A DNA stretch of 64,000 nucleotides, from NCBI RefSeq assembly GCF_006542765.1, contig NZ_SKCD01000011.1, positions 434,001 through 498,000 on the forward strand, read 5' to 3'. Positions 49,612 to 59,029 of the stretch are shown here, one piece after another. The stretch is from Paenibacillus luteus. GTDB taxonomy: Bacteria > Bacillota > Bacilli > Paenibacillales > Paenibacillaceae. The position numbers and the translations under genes were made by a program. Every line of letters starts with the position of its first letter. Positions within the stretch are counted from its first letter, which is position 1. The notes under the pieces are model-generated. The model was given only the letters and a program-made list of their open reading frames with translations, did no database searches and was not told the DNA's origin.

Positions 49612-50211
49612 TTAGCCTAGACGAGCGGCGTGCTTTTGCTCGTATGCTGTAATTTCGTCTGCGTGCTGAAGTGTCAAGCCGATATCATCAAGACCTTGCA
49701 GCAAAAATTGACGACGGTGCTCATCAAGGTCAAAACTGATCGTTAGACCATGGTCATCGGAGAGTTGTTTGTTCTCCAAATCCACTTTTAACGCATAACC
49801 GTCGAATTTAGCTGTGCGTTGAAAAAGCTCTTCCACTTGTTCTTCACTCAGCTTGATTGGCAAAATGCCGTTTTTGAAACAGTTGTTATAGAAAATATCC
49901 GCATAAGACGGAGCAATAATTACTTTGTAGCCATAATCAAGAATCGCCCAAGGCGCATGCTCACGGGAGGAGCCGCAACCAAAGTTAGCACGGGAAACAA
50001 GGACAGAAGCGCCCTCATAACGCGGTTTGTTCGGTTCGAATTCAGCGTTGATATCTCCGTTTTCGTGAAAACGCCACTCGAAGAATAGGAATTGGCCAAA
50101 GCCGCTGCGCTCAATGCGCTTCAAAAATTGTTTAGGGATGATTGCATCAGTGTCGACATTGACCCGGTCGACCGGGGCGACGATGCCTGTAAGTAGTTTA
50201 AACGGTTCCAT
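49612..50211 (-). CDS. leuD: 3-isopropylmalate dehydratase small subunit
   Basis: A 199-residue subunit that, with LeuC, converts 2-isopropylmalate to 3-isopropylmalate in leucine synthesis. The aconitase swivel signature is ANFGCGSSREHAPWAILDYG near 75-95. It begins MEPFKLLTGIVAPVDRVNVDTDAIIPKQF, cited in part: the VDTDAIIP turn is typical. It follows leuC by 28 bases and ends in a terminator. No other leu gene is present in the window, so leuA and leuB must lie elsewhere, unlike the usual ilv-leu cluster. Confidence 0.96.
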   Translation of the reverse strand: MEPFKLLTGIVAPVDRVNVDTDAIIPKQFLKRIERSGFGQFLFFEWRFHENGDINAEFEPNKPRYEGASVLVSRANFGCGSSREHAPWAILDYGYKVIIAPSYADIFYNNCFKNGILPIKLSEEQVEELFQRTAKFDGYALKVDLENKQLSDDHGLTISFDLDEHRRQFLLQGLDDIGLTLQHADEITAYEQKHAARLG

Positions 50212-50239
50212 ATCGGTTATACCCCTCTCTCGCGTTCAA

Positions 50240-51655
50240 TTAGTTCAGCACTTCGGATTTGATTTCCCAGTCACGAACATCAGTAAAGTGACCTTTAATC
50301 GCTGCAGCAACAGCCATTGCAGGCGATACCAAATGCGTACGTCCGCCACGGCCTTGGCGGCCTTCGAAGTTACGGTTGGATGTAGATGCGCAGCGCTCGC
50401 CCGGTTTCAATACGTCAGGGTTCATCGCAAGACACATCGAGCAGCCTGCATCGCGCCATTCAAATCCAGCTTCGGAGAAAATTTTGTCCAAGCCTTCTTT
50501 CTCGGCTTGAATTTTTACACGGCCAGAGCCTGGCACGACGATTGCGGTAACCCGATCACTAACTTTGTAGCCTCTTGCGATCTCAGCAGCAGCGCGCAAA
50601 TCTTCAATACGGCCATTCGTACATGAACCGATAAATACATAATCAATTGGAATCTCGCTCATAGGCGTACCTGGTTTAAGATCCATATACTCAAGCGCTG
50701 CTTCAGCCGCTTTGCGCTCGTTCTCTGTTGGAAGATCAGCAGGGAAAGGAACTTTTGCCGTAATGTTAGTACCCATACCTGGGCTAGTACCCCAAGTCAC
50801 TTGTGGGATCAATGCGTCTACGTCGAAGTGTACGACTGTGTCATACTCTGCGCCTTCATCTGTTGTCAGCTGTTTCCAAGCTTCAACCGCTTCATCGAAG
50901 CTAGCTGGTGCATACTGGCGACCACGCAAATATTCAAATGTTGTTTCGTCTGGAGCGATTAGGCCGGCACGAGCGCCTGCTTCAATAGACATGTTGCAGA
51001 CCGTCATACGCTCTTCCATAGTCAAGCTTGTGATGGCTTCGCCTGTAAACTCAATAACATAACCCGTTGCGAAATCCGTACCGTATTGAGCAATAACGCC
51101 TAGGATCAAGTCCTTTGCTGTTACGCCAGGCTTGCGTTTGCCGTTGAAGCGAACCTCAAGCGTTTTTGCTTTCGATTGCTGCAGGCATTGCGTAGCCATA
51201 ACGTGCTCGACCTCGCTCGTACCGATACCGAACGCCAAAGCGCCAAATGCACCGTGAGTCGAAGTGTGGCTGTCTCCACAAACGATCGTTTTGCCTGGAT
51301 GAGTAAGGCCAAGCTCAGGTCCCATGACGTGAACGACACCTTGGTCGATGCTGTCAAGATCGAACAGCGTTACACCAAAATCTTTACAGTTCTGAGTAAG
51401 CGTATCGATTTGTTGTTTAGAGATCGGATCTGTAATATTAAAACGATCTTTCGTCGGAACGTTATGATCCATCGTAGCGAAAGTAAGATCAGGACGACGT
51501 ACTTTACGGCCTGATAGACGCAGTCCTTCGAACGCTTGCGGCGATGTAACTTCGTGCACGAGCTGCAAGTCGATATAAATAACGCTTGGCTTGCCTTCTT
51601 CTTGATGAATGACGTGATTATCCCAGATCTTCTCAAACATTGTCTTTTTCGTCAT
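50240..51655 (-). CDS. leuC: 3-isopropylmalate dehydratase large subunit
   Basis: A 471-residue iron-sulfur enzyme subunit. The cluster ligands are in [13 protein letters not shown] (near 350) and the GCSMCLAMN pair (near 410), and [21 protein letters not shown] is also family specific. ATG 51655 follows GGGGTG by six bases; the GTG at 51664 is another possible start. It heads a two-gene leftward operon with leuD, divergent from a LysR-type regulator gene that may control it. The space between (51656-51818) contains a candidate LysR binding palindrome. Confidence 0.96.
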   Translation of the reverse strand: MTKKTMFEKIWDNHVIHQEEGKPSVIYIDLQLVHEVTSPQAFEGLRLSGRKVRRPDLTFATMDHNVPTKDRFNITDPISKQQIDTLTQNCKDFGVTLFDLDSIDQGVVHVMGPELGLTHPGKTIVCGDSHTSTHGAFGALAFGIGTSEVEHVMATQCLQQSKAKTLEVRFNGKRKPGVTAKDLILGVIAQYGTDFATGYVIEFTGEAITSLTMEERMTVCNMSIEAGARAGLIAPDETTFEYLRGRQYAPASFDEAVEAWKQLTTDEGAEYDTVVHFDVDALIPQVTWGTSPGMGTNITAKVPFPADLPTENERKAAEAALEYMDLKPGTPMSEIPIDYVFIGSCTNGRIEDLRAAAEIARGYKVSDRVTAIVVPGSGRVKIQAEKEGLDKIFSEAGFEWRDAGCSMCLAMNPDVLKPGERCASTSNRNFEGRQGRGGRTHLVSPAMAVAAAIKGHFTDVRDWEIKSEVLN

Positions 51656-51746
51656 TATATTCACCCCATCGTTTCATTAAATCTTCTGCTTTTCTTAACT
51701 GAACCTACTATATCATTTCTTTCTTCATTGATCCAAGATATAATAT

Positions 51747-51761
51747 CTATAACGACTATAG
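51747..51761. promoter_or_regulatory. Candidate LysR-type operator between leuC and the LysR gene
   Basis: CTATAACGACTATAG is an interrupted palindrome of the T-N11-A kind bound by LysR proteins. A second half-site-like ATAACTAT follows at 51765-51772. The position between divergent leuC and LysR genes supports a shared operator. Confidence 0.55.
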
Positions 51762-51818
51762 GTAATAACTATAATGGAAGTTTTCAATCCATAATTTTGT
51801 ATAGAGGAGTTTCAAGGA

Positions 51819-52712
51819 ATGGAACTAAGACAACTAAACTATGTGATTCAAATCGCTTTAGAGAAAAACTTTTCCCGGGCTGCGGAGAAGCTGCACATTG
51901 CCCAGCCCTCCCTCAGCCAACAGCTCTCTAAGCTGGAGCAAGAGATTGGCGTACTGCTATTTCGCAGAACGACCAACTCTGTAGAACTCACACAGGCTGG
52001 GCAGGTGTTCGTGAGCAAGTCGCAAGACATACTAGATGCCGTGGAACAACTGAAGCAAGAGATGGATGATATGGCTCAGATGAGACGCGGCCGGCTGGTC
52101 GTCGGAACACTCCCTATTACTGGATCGCATATTCTACCGCTTGTTCTACCGGTTTTCGGTGAACTTTATCCACAAATTGAAGTGGTGCTTGTCGAGGATA
52201 CAACCGCGAAGCTGGAGCAGCTTACTGCAAGCGGCGGCACGGATCTAAGCTTGCTTTCTCTCCCTCTCATCGACAGTTCCTTGGCATGGGAGCCTTTTAT
52301 GGAAGAAGAAATTTGCTTGGCAGTACCGCCGCTTCATCCGCTCGCTCTCCGGGAAACGCCGATCGATATTGCCGAGCTTCAAGATGAACCGTTTATCGGG
52401 CTCAAACGCGGACAAGGCTTTCGGCAAATTACGGTTGACCTATGCGAGCAATCTGGCTTTGCTCCGCGCATCGTTTTTGAAAGCAGTAATATCGATACGA
52501 TTCAATCTCTTGTAGCCGGCGGCATGGGCATTGCCTTCGTCCCGCAAATGCTCACACGGACGAAAGGCTCCGATTTTGCGCCTGCCTACCTTCCCTTAAA
52601 CCAACGTCCTACCCGAACACTTGTCGTCGCCAGCAGGAAAGGACGTTATCTGTCCAAAGCTGCGGACGCTTTTATCCGAACTTTGAAAAAGACACTCGTC
52701 ACCCACCGTTAA
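51819..52712 (+). CDS. LysR-family transcriptional regulator
   Basis: A 297-residue regulator: HTH at about 1-60 (NFSRAAEKLHIAQPSLSQQLSKLEQEIGVLLFRR, cited in part) and a substrate-binding domain from about 90 to 295. It is divergent from leuCD with 163 bases between, and a palindrome lies in that space, so it may sense a leucine-pathway acid such as 2-isopropylmalate; this is inference from position. GAGGAG is nine bases before the ATG. Its stop abuts, without overlap, the stop of the convergent omega-amidase gene. Confidence 0.92.
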   Translation: MELRQLNYVIQIALEKNFSRAAEKLHIAQPSLSQQLSKLEQEIGVLLFRRTTNSVELTQAGQVFVSKSQDILDAVEQLKQEMDDMAQMRRGRLVVGTLPITGSHILPLVLPVFGELYPQIEVVLVEDTTAKLEQLTASGGTDLSLLSLPLIDSSLAWEPFMEEEICLAVPPLHPLALRETPIDIAELQDEPFIGLKRGQGFRQITVDLCEQSGFAPRIVFESSNIDTIQSLVAGGMGIAFVPQMLTRTKGSDFAPAYLPLNQRPTRTLVVASRKGRYLSKAADAFIRTLKKTLVTHR

Positions 52713-53513
52713 TCAGCCTTCATATATAGAAGGTCTACGATCTTCAAATACCGGAATTCTCGTTCTTACCTCATCAACGAGCGACAAATCAATTGTCGCA
52801 TATAAAATTGTTTCTTCTTCGCCTGCTTCTGCAATCGTTTCACCCCACGGATCAATTACAAGTGAATGTCCAAAAAATTGAGTATCTCCACTCGTTCCCA
52901 TCCGGTTGCAAGCGATGACGAACATTTGGTTTTCGATGGCGCGCGCGGTGAGAAGCGTGCGCCAATGGTGCAGGCGCGGATGCGGCCATTCCGCGGGAAC
53001 GAACAGCAGCTTGGCGCCTTCCAGTGCCAGCTTTCTGGCAAGCTCAGGGAAGCGGATGTCGTAGCAGATCATCATTCCAGCGCCTGCTCCTTCAATCTCC
53101 AGCTTGCCCAGCTTATCTCCGGCCTCCAAATACTTTTCCTCGTCCATGAGCCGAAACAGATGAATTTTCGAATAATCCGCAACCACATTTCCGCCGCGGT
53201 CGAAAGCATAGATCGTATTCAGCACCTTATCTTCCTTCCGCTCAGCGATAGAACCTCCAATGATGTGAACCTGATGTTTCTGACTGAACTCGGCTAAAAA
53301 AGCTTTGGTGCGCGTCCCCTCATGATCTGCCAAGGTTTGAATTTCGGTCAATGCATATCCCGTATTCCACATTTCCGGAAACATAATCACATCTGGCTTG
53401 TCCGTTTGATTAACCGCTTCTTCAAGCATACTGGCTAATTTCTTAAAATTGGCTTCCGGATTTCCCGCTTCTATATTCATTTGCAGTAATGCAAGCCGCA
53501 ATGGGTTGCTCAT
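52713..53513 (-). CDS. mtnU: Omega-amidase of the carbon-nitrogen hydrolase family (MtnU-like)
   Basis: A 266-residue nitrilase-superfamily enzyme. The Glu-Lys-Cys triad is visible: MFPEMWNTGY (Glu), YSKIHLF (Lys) and MICYDIRFPE (Cys). In Bacillus the homologue YkrU/MtnU lies beside methionine salvage genes and is thought to remove ammonia from 2-oxo-4-methylthiobutyrate amide or related alpha-keto amides made by glutamine transaminase activity. Here the aminotransferase gene is 670 bases away on the other strand, which supports this naming. ATG 53513 follows GGAGGAATATAAG. Role by family and context. Confidence 0.85.
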   Translation of the reverse strand: MSNPLRLALLQMNIEAGNPEANFKKLASMLEEAVNQTDKPDVIMFPEMWNTGYALTEIQTLADHEGTRTKAFLAEFSQKHQVHIIGGSIAERKEDKVLNTIYAFDRGGNVVADYSKIHLFRLMDEEKYLEAGDKLGKLEIEGAGAGMMICYDIRFPELARKLALEGAKLLFVPAEWPHPRLHHWRTLLTARAIENQMFVIACNRMGTSGDTQFFGHSLVIDPWGETIAEAGEEETILYATIDLSLVDEVRTRIPVFEDRRPSIYEG

Positions 53514-53633
53514 CTTATATTCCTCCGTTATTGCTTTTTTTCCTAATGATACCCTCTCATGCTTCTGTGTCAAGATGGGAAACGTAAGGTTATGATCTTT
53601 ACCACTATACAATAGATGAGGAGAATGTCCGTT

Positions 53634-54095
53634 ATGCTTTCCAAAAAAATTGCCGCTATGCTGCTTGCATGCTGCTCGCTTCTGTTAATGGCGCAAGTGG
53701 CAGCTGCCCAGCCCGCCCAAGGCTCACCTACCTCAGAGGTAGGTCTGAAGCCAGTACAAGTATTTGACGTAGCTGCGGGTAAGGTTGTCAAGACCATTCC
53801 GAATGATGCGAGCTATCAGGCTTTAGCTGCCTCGTGGCTTGGCTCCATCACTGGACTTGCCCCTCAATTGACTAATGATGAAAGCTGCAGTTATGTTTAC
53901 CGTGTTCCTTTAGAGAAAGCGGTCACGATTAAGGCAAACGACGTTTCAGTCGTTTCCAACGATTTATTTCTGTTTTACTGTAAGGACAAACCGCCGCTCC
54001 TCCTCGTGTTTGATGAGAAACGCAGGCCTTTTTTGTTCCTGTTCAAAGCAGATATTAAACCGTTTATTCAAAAGGTAGGCATTCCCGCATCTTAG
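53634..54095 (+). CDS. Small secreted hypothetical protein
   Basis: A 153-residue protein with a Sec signal peptide (MLSKKIAAMLLACCSLLLMA, cleaved near AAAQP). The mature part has a strand-rich fold: VQVFDVAAGKVVKTIPNDASYQALA and later FLFYCKDKPPLLLVFDEKRRP, cited in part; there are two Cys in the mature part. No known domain. GAGGAG lies ten bases before ATG 53634; ATGs at 53616 and 53625 are nearer to or before that site. It lies between mtnU and mtnE and may be unrelated to methionine salvage. An extracellular role is expected. Confidence 0.7.
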   Translation: MLSKKIAAMLLACCSLLLMAQVAAAQPAQGSPTSEVGLKPVQVFDVAAGKVVKTIPNDASYQALAASWLGSITGLAPQLTNDESCSYVYRVPLEKAVTIKANDVSVVSNDLFLFYCKDKPPLLLVFDEKRRPFLFLFKADIKPFIQKVGIPAS

Positions 54096-54182
54096 GCTTT
54101 GCTTCTCATCTCCCCACATTCGTGCTACATTTAAGCTATTGCCTAATAATAGATAGCGATTTTTCATGTGGAGTGTGAGGGA

Positions 54183-55373
54183 ATGGAAACACAAATCGGT
54201 CAACACCTTATTCAGCCCGCGGATCGGATGAATGGACTTCCGACGCAATTTTTTGCCAAGCTGGTTGCTAAAGCTAACGCTCAAGTGGCCAAAGGACGCG
54301 ATGTAATCAATTTGGGACAAGGCAATCCGGACCAGCCGACCCCTCCCCATATTGTTGCAAAGCTGCAGGAAGCTGCAGCTAACCCGTTGTACCACAAATA
54401 TCCACCATTTAGTGGCTACCCTTTTCTCAAGGAAGCTGTTGCTAAGCGGTATAAGGAAGATTATGACGTTGATGTTGATCCAACAACCGAAGTAGCCATT
54501 CTCTTCGGTGGAAAAACCGGCCTTGTCGAAATCAGCCAATGCTTGCTGAACCCCGGTGACGTATGTCTCGTTCCTGACCCGGGCTATCCTGACTATTGGT
54601 CAGGAGTTGCGCTTGCCGGTGCTGAGATGTCGTTCATGCCGCTAATTGAACAAAATAACTATTTGCCCGATTATGGTGCGATTCCGTCTGAAATCGCTGA
54701 TCGCGCCAAGCTGATGTTCATGAACTATCCGAACAACCCTACCGGCGCTGTAGCAAATGCTGAGTTTTACGCTAATACGGTCGCTTATGCTAGAGAGCAT
54801 GGCATCGTCGTGGCAAGCGATTTTGCTTATGGTGCAATCGGTTTTGACGGCAGCAAGCCGATTAGCTTCCTGCAAACCCCAGGCGCTAAGGAAGTTGGCG
54901 TTGAATTCTATACCTTGTCCAAGACCTATAATATGGCTGGTTGGCGCGTAGGCTTTGCAATCGGCAATGCACAAATCATCAAGCTGATTAACCTTATGCA
55001 GGACCATTATTACTGCAGCTTGTTCGGCGGAATTCAAGAAGCTGCTGCGCTCGCCTTAACCGGTCCGCAGGACTGCGTAGACGATTTGAAAGCACGTTAT
55101 GAAAGGCGCCGGAACGCTTTGTTTGCAGCGCTTGACCGCATTGGTTGGAAAGCTGACCGCCCAGGCGGATCCTTTTTCTGCTGGCTGCCTGTGGCACCTG
55201 GCTATACCTCGGAATCTTTTGCCGATTTGCTGCTTTACGAAGCAGATGTAGTCGTCGCGCCTGGCGTAGGCTTCGGAACACACGGCGAGGGTTATGTACG
55301 CCTTGGTCTGTTAACGGATGAGGCACGACTCGAGGAAGCTGTGGAACGAATTGGCAAGCTCAATCTTTTTTGA
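54183..55373 (+). CDS. mtnE: Methionine salvage aminotransferase (MtnE/YkrV-type)
   Basis: A 396-residue class I/II aminotransferase. The PLP lysine is in LSKTYNMAGWRVG near residue 240, with NPNNPTG-type YPNNPTGAV near 185 and KYPPFSGYPFLKEAV earlier. In Bacillus YkrV/MtnE regenerates methionine from 2-oxo-4-methylthiobutyrate using glutamine or branched amino acids. Context supports this: mtnU is upstream and mtnW-X-B are downstream. GAGGGA is directly before ATG 54183; a GTG at 54168 is an alternative. No SAM riboswitch was seen upstream. About 60 bases after its stop the proline T-box begins. Confidence 0.85.
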   Translation: METQIGQHLIQPADRMNGLPTQFFAKLVAKANAQVAKGRDVINLGQGNPDQPTPPHIVAKLQEAAANPLYHKYPPFSGYPFLKEAVAKRYKEDYDVDVDPTTEVAILFGGKTGLVEISQCLLNPGDVCLVPDPGYPDYWSGVALAGAEMSFMPLIEQNNYLPDYGAIPSEIADRAKLMFMNYPNNPTGAVANAEFYANTVAYAREHGIVVASDFAYGAIGFDGSKPISFLQTPGAKEVGVEFYTLSKTYNMAGWRVGFAIGNAQIIKLINLMQDHYYCSLFGGIQEAAALALTGPQDCVDDLKARYERRRNALFAALDRIGWKADRPGGSFFCWLPVAPGYTSESFADLLLYEADVVVAPGVGFGTHGEGYVRLGLLTDEARLEEAVERIGKLNLF

Positions 55374-55429
55374 GAAACGCCTTGCGCTTGCATTCCTTTA
55401 CAGCAGCATAGGATCGTGATATGCTTGTA

Positions 55430-55677
55430 AGAATTGAACATGAAACGTGATGACGGGACTATTAAGCATGCAAGGTCGCGATCAGAGAGTAAATTCCATG
55501 GGCTGCGAGAATTTACCGAAGGCCGCTTGCTGAACCTACCTCCGAGCGGCCGGTGATGAACCGGACAGCGCCTTCTGTTATAGGCTTAAGCTGGATGATC
55601 TGTTTGTATTGATCATCAACAAAGGTGGTACCGCGGAAGTGAAGACTTTCGTCCTTTATGGACGGAAGTCTTTTTTG
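55430..55677 (+). ncRNA. T-box leader of the proBA-proC-mtnWXB operon
   Basis: The T-box sequence AAAGGTGGTACCGCGG lies at 55621-55636, followed by a terminator (55641-55677: GAAGAC..GTCTTC-type stem and six T). Upstream, the AGAGAGTA region (about 55493) belongs to Stem I, and CCT at 55535-55537, in a TGAACCTACC context, is the likely specifier codon, pairing with tRNA-Pro. The UGGU of the antiterminator fits a discriminator A. Such leaders read through when uncharged tRNA-Pro accumulates. T-box identity is firm; specifier is by inspection. Confidence 0.88.
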
Positions 55678-55710
55678 TTGTCACGAAACAAGCATAGGAT
55701 GGGATCAATC

Positions 55711-56820
55711 ATGACGGAACGTATAGTCGTAAAAATTGGCAGCAGCTCCCTCACCTCTGAGGAAGGCGGTCTAAACCGCGAGCGCATTCATTATTTTGTC
55801 TCAGAGCTTGCCTCTCTTCATCAAGGCGGCAATGGCGTAATGCTCGTTACCTCCGGAGCCGTCGCAGCCGGTTTTCGTCAAATCGGGTATACAGCCAAAC
55901 CAAAGATCGTACATGAGAAACAAGCAGCCGCAGCCGTAGGCCAGGCACTGCTAATGCAAGCGTATCAAGAAGCTTTCAGCGCTTACGGTATCGTCGCTGC
56001 TCAAATTTTGCTCACGCGTGCGGACTTCTCAAACCGACGCCGTATCCAAAACGCATTGATGACGATTGAAGAACTGCTTCGGCTTGGGATCATCCCGATC
56101 ATCAATGAAAATGATACGGTAGCAACTGATGAGCTCGTACCCAAATTCGGAGATAATGATAGCTTATCTGCGCTAGTGGCAACGATGACGAAGGCTGCCA
56201 AGTTAGTGATCATTACGGATATGGACGGTTTGTATACCGAAGACCCACGTAAAAATCCGCAAGCCGTCAAAATTGAGCGTGTGGATCAAATTTCCGAGGA
56301 TATCATGAAAGTGGCTGGCGGCGCGGGCTCCTCCGTAGGTACGGGCGGCATGCGTTCCAAAATCGAGGCGGCGCGCATTGCGATGCGTGGCGGCGTGCAT
56401 GCCTTCATCGGCAAAGTACAGCAGGAAGGCGATCTCATGCTCGCTGTTGATGGCAAGGGCCGCGGCACCTACTTCGACACGAAGCTTAATAGTCTTCCTA
56501 TGAAGAAGCAATGGCTTGGCTTCCATTCCATGCCGCAAGGTACCATCACCGTCGATGATGGAGCCGTGGTAGCTCTGCTTGAAGGCGGTAAGAGTCTACT
56601 ACCGGCTGGCGTAACCGAAATACAAGGCGAATTCCTGCCTGCCGACGTCGTTGAGGTTAAAAATAGGCAGGGCGAAACTCTCGGGCGTGGTGTTGTCAAT
56701 TATGCTGCTTGGCAAATTCAGGCAGTAGCCGGGATGACGACCGAGGAAGTGAAGCGCAGAGTGGATGTTAACCGCATTGAAGTCATTCACCGTGATGAAT
56801 GGATCACATTGAAATCATAA
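55711..56820 (+). CDS. proB: Glutamate 5-kinase
   Basis: A 369-residue kinase making gamma-glutamyl phosphate, the first step of proline synthesis from glutamate. Motifs: VVKIGSSSLTSEEGG (P-loop-like start), LVTSGAVAAGF, IINENDTVATDEL, ITDMDGLYTEDPRKN, and a C-terminal PUA domain from about 280. ATG 55711 has GGATGGGAT a few bases upstream. It lies directly behind the proline T-box and is first of the operon proB-proA-proC. Feedback inhibition by proline is known for the family. Confidence 0.96.
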   Translation: MTERIVVKIGSSSLTSEEGGLNRERIHYFVSELASLHQGGNGVMLVTSGAVAAGFRQIGYTAKPKIVHEKQAAAAVGQALLMQAYQEAFSAYGIVAAQILLTRADFSNRRRIQNALMTIEELLRLGIIPIINENDTVATDELVPKFGDNDSLSALVATMTKAAKLVIITDMDGLYTEDPRKNPQAVKIERVDQISEDIMKVAGGAGSSVGTGGMRSKIEAARIAMRGGVHAFIGKVQQEGDLMLAVDGKGRGTYFDTKLNSLPMKKQWLGFHSMPQGTITVDDGAVVALLEGGKSLLPAGVTEIQGEFLPADVVEVKNRQGETLGRGVVNYAAWQIQAVAGMTTEEVKRRVDVNRIEVIHRDEWITLKS

Positions 56821-56854
56821 GTTAGCTATAAAATCCATTAGGAGGCTTCATACT

Positions 56855-58105
56855 ATGACCAGCGAAGTGAGACAAAAAGCAACATTGGCACAGGACGCCG
56901 CAGCAATTATGAACCGGTTGACGACAGAACAAAAAAATACGGCACTTAACCGAATGGCGGACGCCCTTCTCGCCGAGCAATCCGCCATTATAGCCGCTAA
57001 CAAGCTTGATTTGGAGCGCGGTCGCGAGCAAGGTACTAGCCCTTCCCTACTCGACCGCCTTGCCTTGAATAATGATCGGGTTACGGCTATTGCTGAAGGA
57101 TTGCGCCAAATCGTGGATCTTCCGGATCCAGTTGGCGAGCTGCTTGAGCATTTTGACCGCCCGAATGGACTCAGAGTAGATAAAGTCAGAGTGCCGCTAG
57201 GTGTCATTGGCATGATCTATGAAGCGCGTCCGAACGTAACGGTAGACGCCGCTGGTCTTTGCCTCAAAACCGGTAATACCGTCGTACTGCGCGGAGGCTC
57301 TGCAGCGATTGAATCGAACCGCAAAATCGTAGAAGTGTTGAAACAAGCTCTTTCGGAGACGGAAATGCCTGCTGACGCGATTCAGCTCATCGAGGATTCT
57401 GATCGCGCATCGGTTAATGAAATGCTTAAATTGAACGGACTGCTCGATGTGGTCATACCGCGCGGCGGAGCCTCTTTGATTCGTAATGTGGTAGAAAACG
57501 CAACCGTGCCTGTTATTGAAACGGGAGCTGGTATTTGTCATACCTACATTGACGAAAGCGCTGATTTTACGATGGCTGCGGAAATTGCTTTTAACGCCAA
57601 AGTACAGCGTCCTTCCGTTTGTAATTCCATGGAGACACTAATTGTTCACGAAGCCTTCGCGGATCGGCATCTGCTTGAGCTTGCCGAGCGCTTCCAGAAA
57701 GCCGATGTTGAGCTGCGTGGTTGTGAAAGAACTGCAGCGCTGCTGCCTGGAACGAAGCTTGTCACTGACGAGGACTATGCAACCGAATATAATGACTACA
57801 TCATGAATATTCGTATCGTGCCGGACCTGGATACCGCTCTGGCGCATATTCGCCGCTTCGGCACGAAGCATTCCGAATGCATCGTCACCGAAAATGCTTC
57901 GAATGCCGAGCGTTTCATTCAAGATATCGATGCTGCAGCGGTTTATCACAATGCCTCTACCCGCTTTACGGATGGCTTTGAATTCGGATTTGGCGCCGAA
58001 ATTGGCATCAGTACGCAAAAGCTGCATGCTCGCGGTCCTATGGGCCTGCCTGCCCTGACCTCGACGAAATACAAAGTATACGGAAACGGCCAAATTCGGG
58101 GATAA
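56855..58105 (+). CDS. proA: Gamma-glutamyl phosphate reductase
   Basis: A 416-residue NADPH-dependent enzyme reducing gamma-glutamyl phosphate to glutamate semialdehyde. The catalytic Cys is in RPSVCNSMETLIVHEAF near residue 255; VPLGVIGMIYEARPNVTVDAAGLCLKTGN is the cofactor region, cited in part. Family length is normal. AGGAGG lies ten bases before the ATG. It follows proB by 34 bases and belongs to the T-box controlled operon. Confidence 0.96.
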   Translation: MTSEVRQKATLAQDAAAIMNRLTTEQKNTALNRMADALLAEQSAIIAANKLDLERGREQGTSPSLLDRLALNNDRVTAIAEGLRQIVDLPDPVGELLEHFDRPNGLRVDKVRVPLGVIGMIYEARPNVTVDAAGLCLKTGNTVVLRGGSAAIESNRKIVEVLKQALSETEMPADAIQLIEDSDRASVNEMLKLNGLLDVVIPRGGASLIRNVVENATVPVIETGAGICHTYIDESADFTMAAEIAFNAKVQRPSVCNSMETLIVHEAFADRHLLELAERFQKADVELRGCERTAALLPGTKLVTDEDYATEYNDYIMNIRIVPDLDTALAHIRRFGTKHSECIVTENASNAERFIQDIDAAAVYHNASTRFTDGFEFGFGAEIGISTQKLHARGPMGLPALTSTKYKVYGNGQIRG

Positions 58106-58159
58106 TCCATCCCCTTACATTCATATCGAAATGATAATTCATAGGGAGGAATATAACAA

Positions 58160-59029
58160 ATGTCCTTATTAACAAAAACCGGCATTTCTAGCTTACAGCT
58201 TTGTTTCTACGGTGCCGGTTCGATGGCCGAAGCCATCGTCAGAGGCCTAACCAACGAGAAGTTGGTTGCACCGGAACGCATTTCCATGTTGAATCGTCAA
58301 AATAAAGAACGGCTGAACGAGCTTAATGAGCGTTACGGCGTTCAAACGATCGTTCAAGGTTCAAGCAATGAAGATTACTTGCGCGGCGCGGATATCGTCT
58401 TTCTTATGATGAAGCCGAAGGATGCCGCTGAAGCGATTGCTGCGATTAAGCCGCTCGTTTCACCTAAACAGCTTTTTATCTCGGTTATCGCAGGACTTTC
58501 CATCAGCGCAATCGAAAAATTGCTGGGCGGTGAGGCATCCGTCGTTCGTGCTATGCCGAACACCTCCAGCACAATCGGCCTTGGTGCGACCGGAATCAGC
58601 TATTCTCCTTCTGTCACGCATCAGCAGCGGACGCTTACGGAAGCAATATTCAGCTCTGTCGGAATCAACGCCATCGTTGACGAGTCGCTGCAGCAAGCCA
58701 TCACAGGAGTATCGGGCAGCGGCCCTGCTTACGTTTATTATTTTATGGAATCCATGATTGCATCCGCAGTCGAGCTCGGCTTAACACAATCGGCAGCCAA
58801 GGAGCTAGTCGTCCAGACTGTGCTCGGAGCAGCGGAAATGGTTCGCAATACGGGTGAGGAGCCGGCAGAGCTTCGCCGCAAGGTTACCTCACCGAACGGG
58901 ACAACGCAAGCGGCCATTGAACTGATGGATGAGAATCGCTTCACGGAAACAATCAGTAAAGCTGTGCATCGCTCCGCGGAACGCGCGGGAGAGCTGGGCG
59001 CTGCTATCGAGAGGAGTATCACAGAATGA
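58160..59029 (+). CDS. proC: Pyrroline-5-carboxylate reductase
   Basis: A 289-residue Rossmann-fold enzyme making proline from pyrroline-5-carboxylate with NAD(P)H. The dinucleotide motif is FYGAGSMAEAIVRGL near 15-30; PNTSSTIGLGATGIS and the C-terminal VSGSGPAYVYYFMESM and VTSPNGTTQAAIELM, typical of ProC, follow. Its stop overlaps the mtnW start by four bases (ATGA), so translation of the salvage enzyme is coupled to proline synthesis. AGGGAGG lies nine bases before the ATG. Confidence 0.95.
   Translation: MSLLTKTGISSLQLCFYGAGSMAEAIVRGLTNEKLVAPERISMLNRQNKERLNELNERYGVQTIVQGSSNEDYLRGADIVFLMMKPKDAAEAIAAIKPLVSPKQLFISVIAGLSISAIEKLLGGEASVVRAMPNTSSTIGLGATGISYSPSVTHQQRTLTEAIFSSVGINAIVDESLQQAITGVSGSGPAYVYYFMESMIASAVELGLTQSAAKELVVQTVLGAAEMVRNTGEEPAELRRKVTSPNGTTQAAIELMDENRFTETISKAVHRSAERAGELGAAIERSITE

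Noticed and set aside
54096..54182. SAM riboswitch upstream of mtnE
   Set aside because: Searched because it is expected for methionine genes; no S-box consensus and too little room for one.
53964..54539. Leftward 191-codon frame
   Set aside because: It is antisense to the end of the small secreted gene and the start of mtnE, with no ribosome site or family features.
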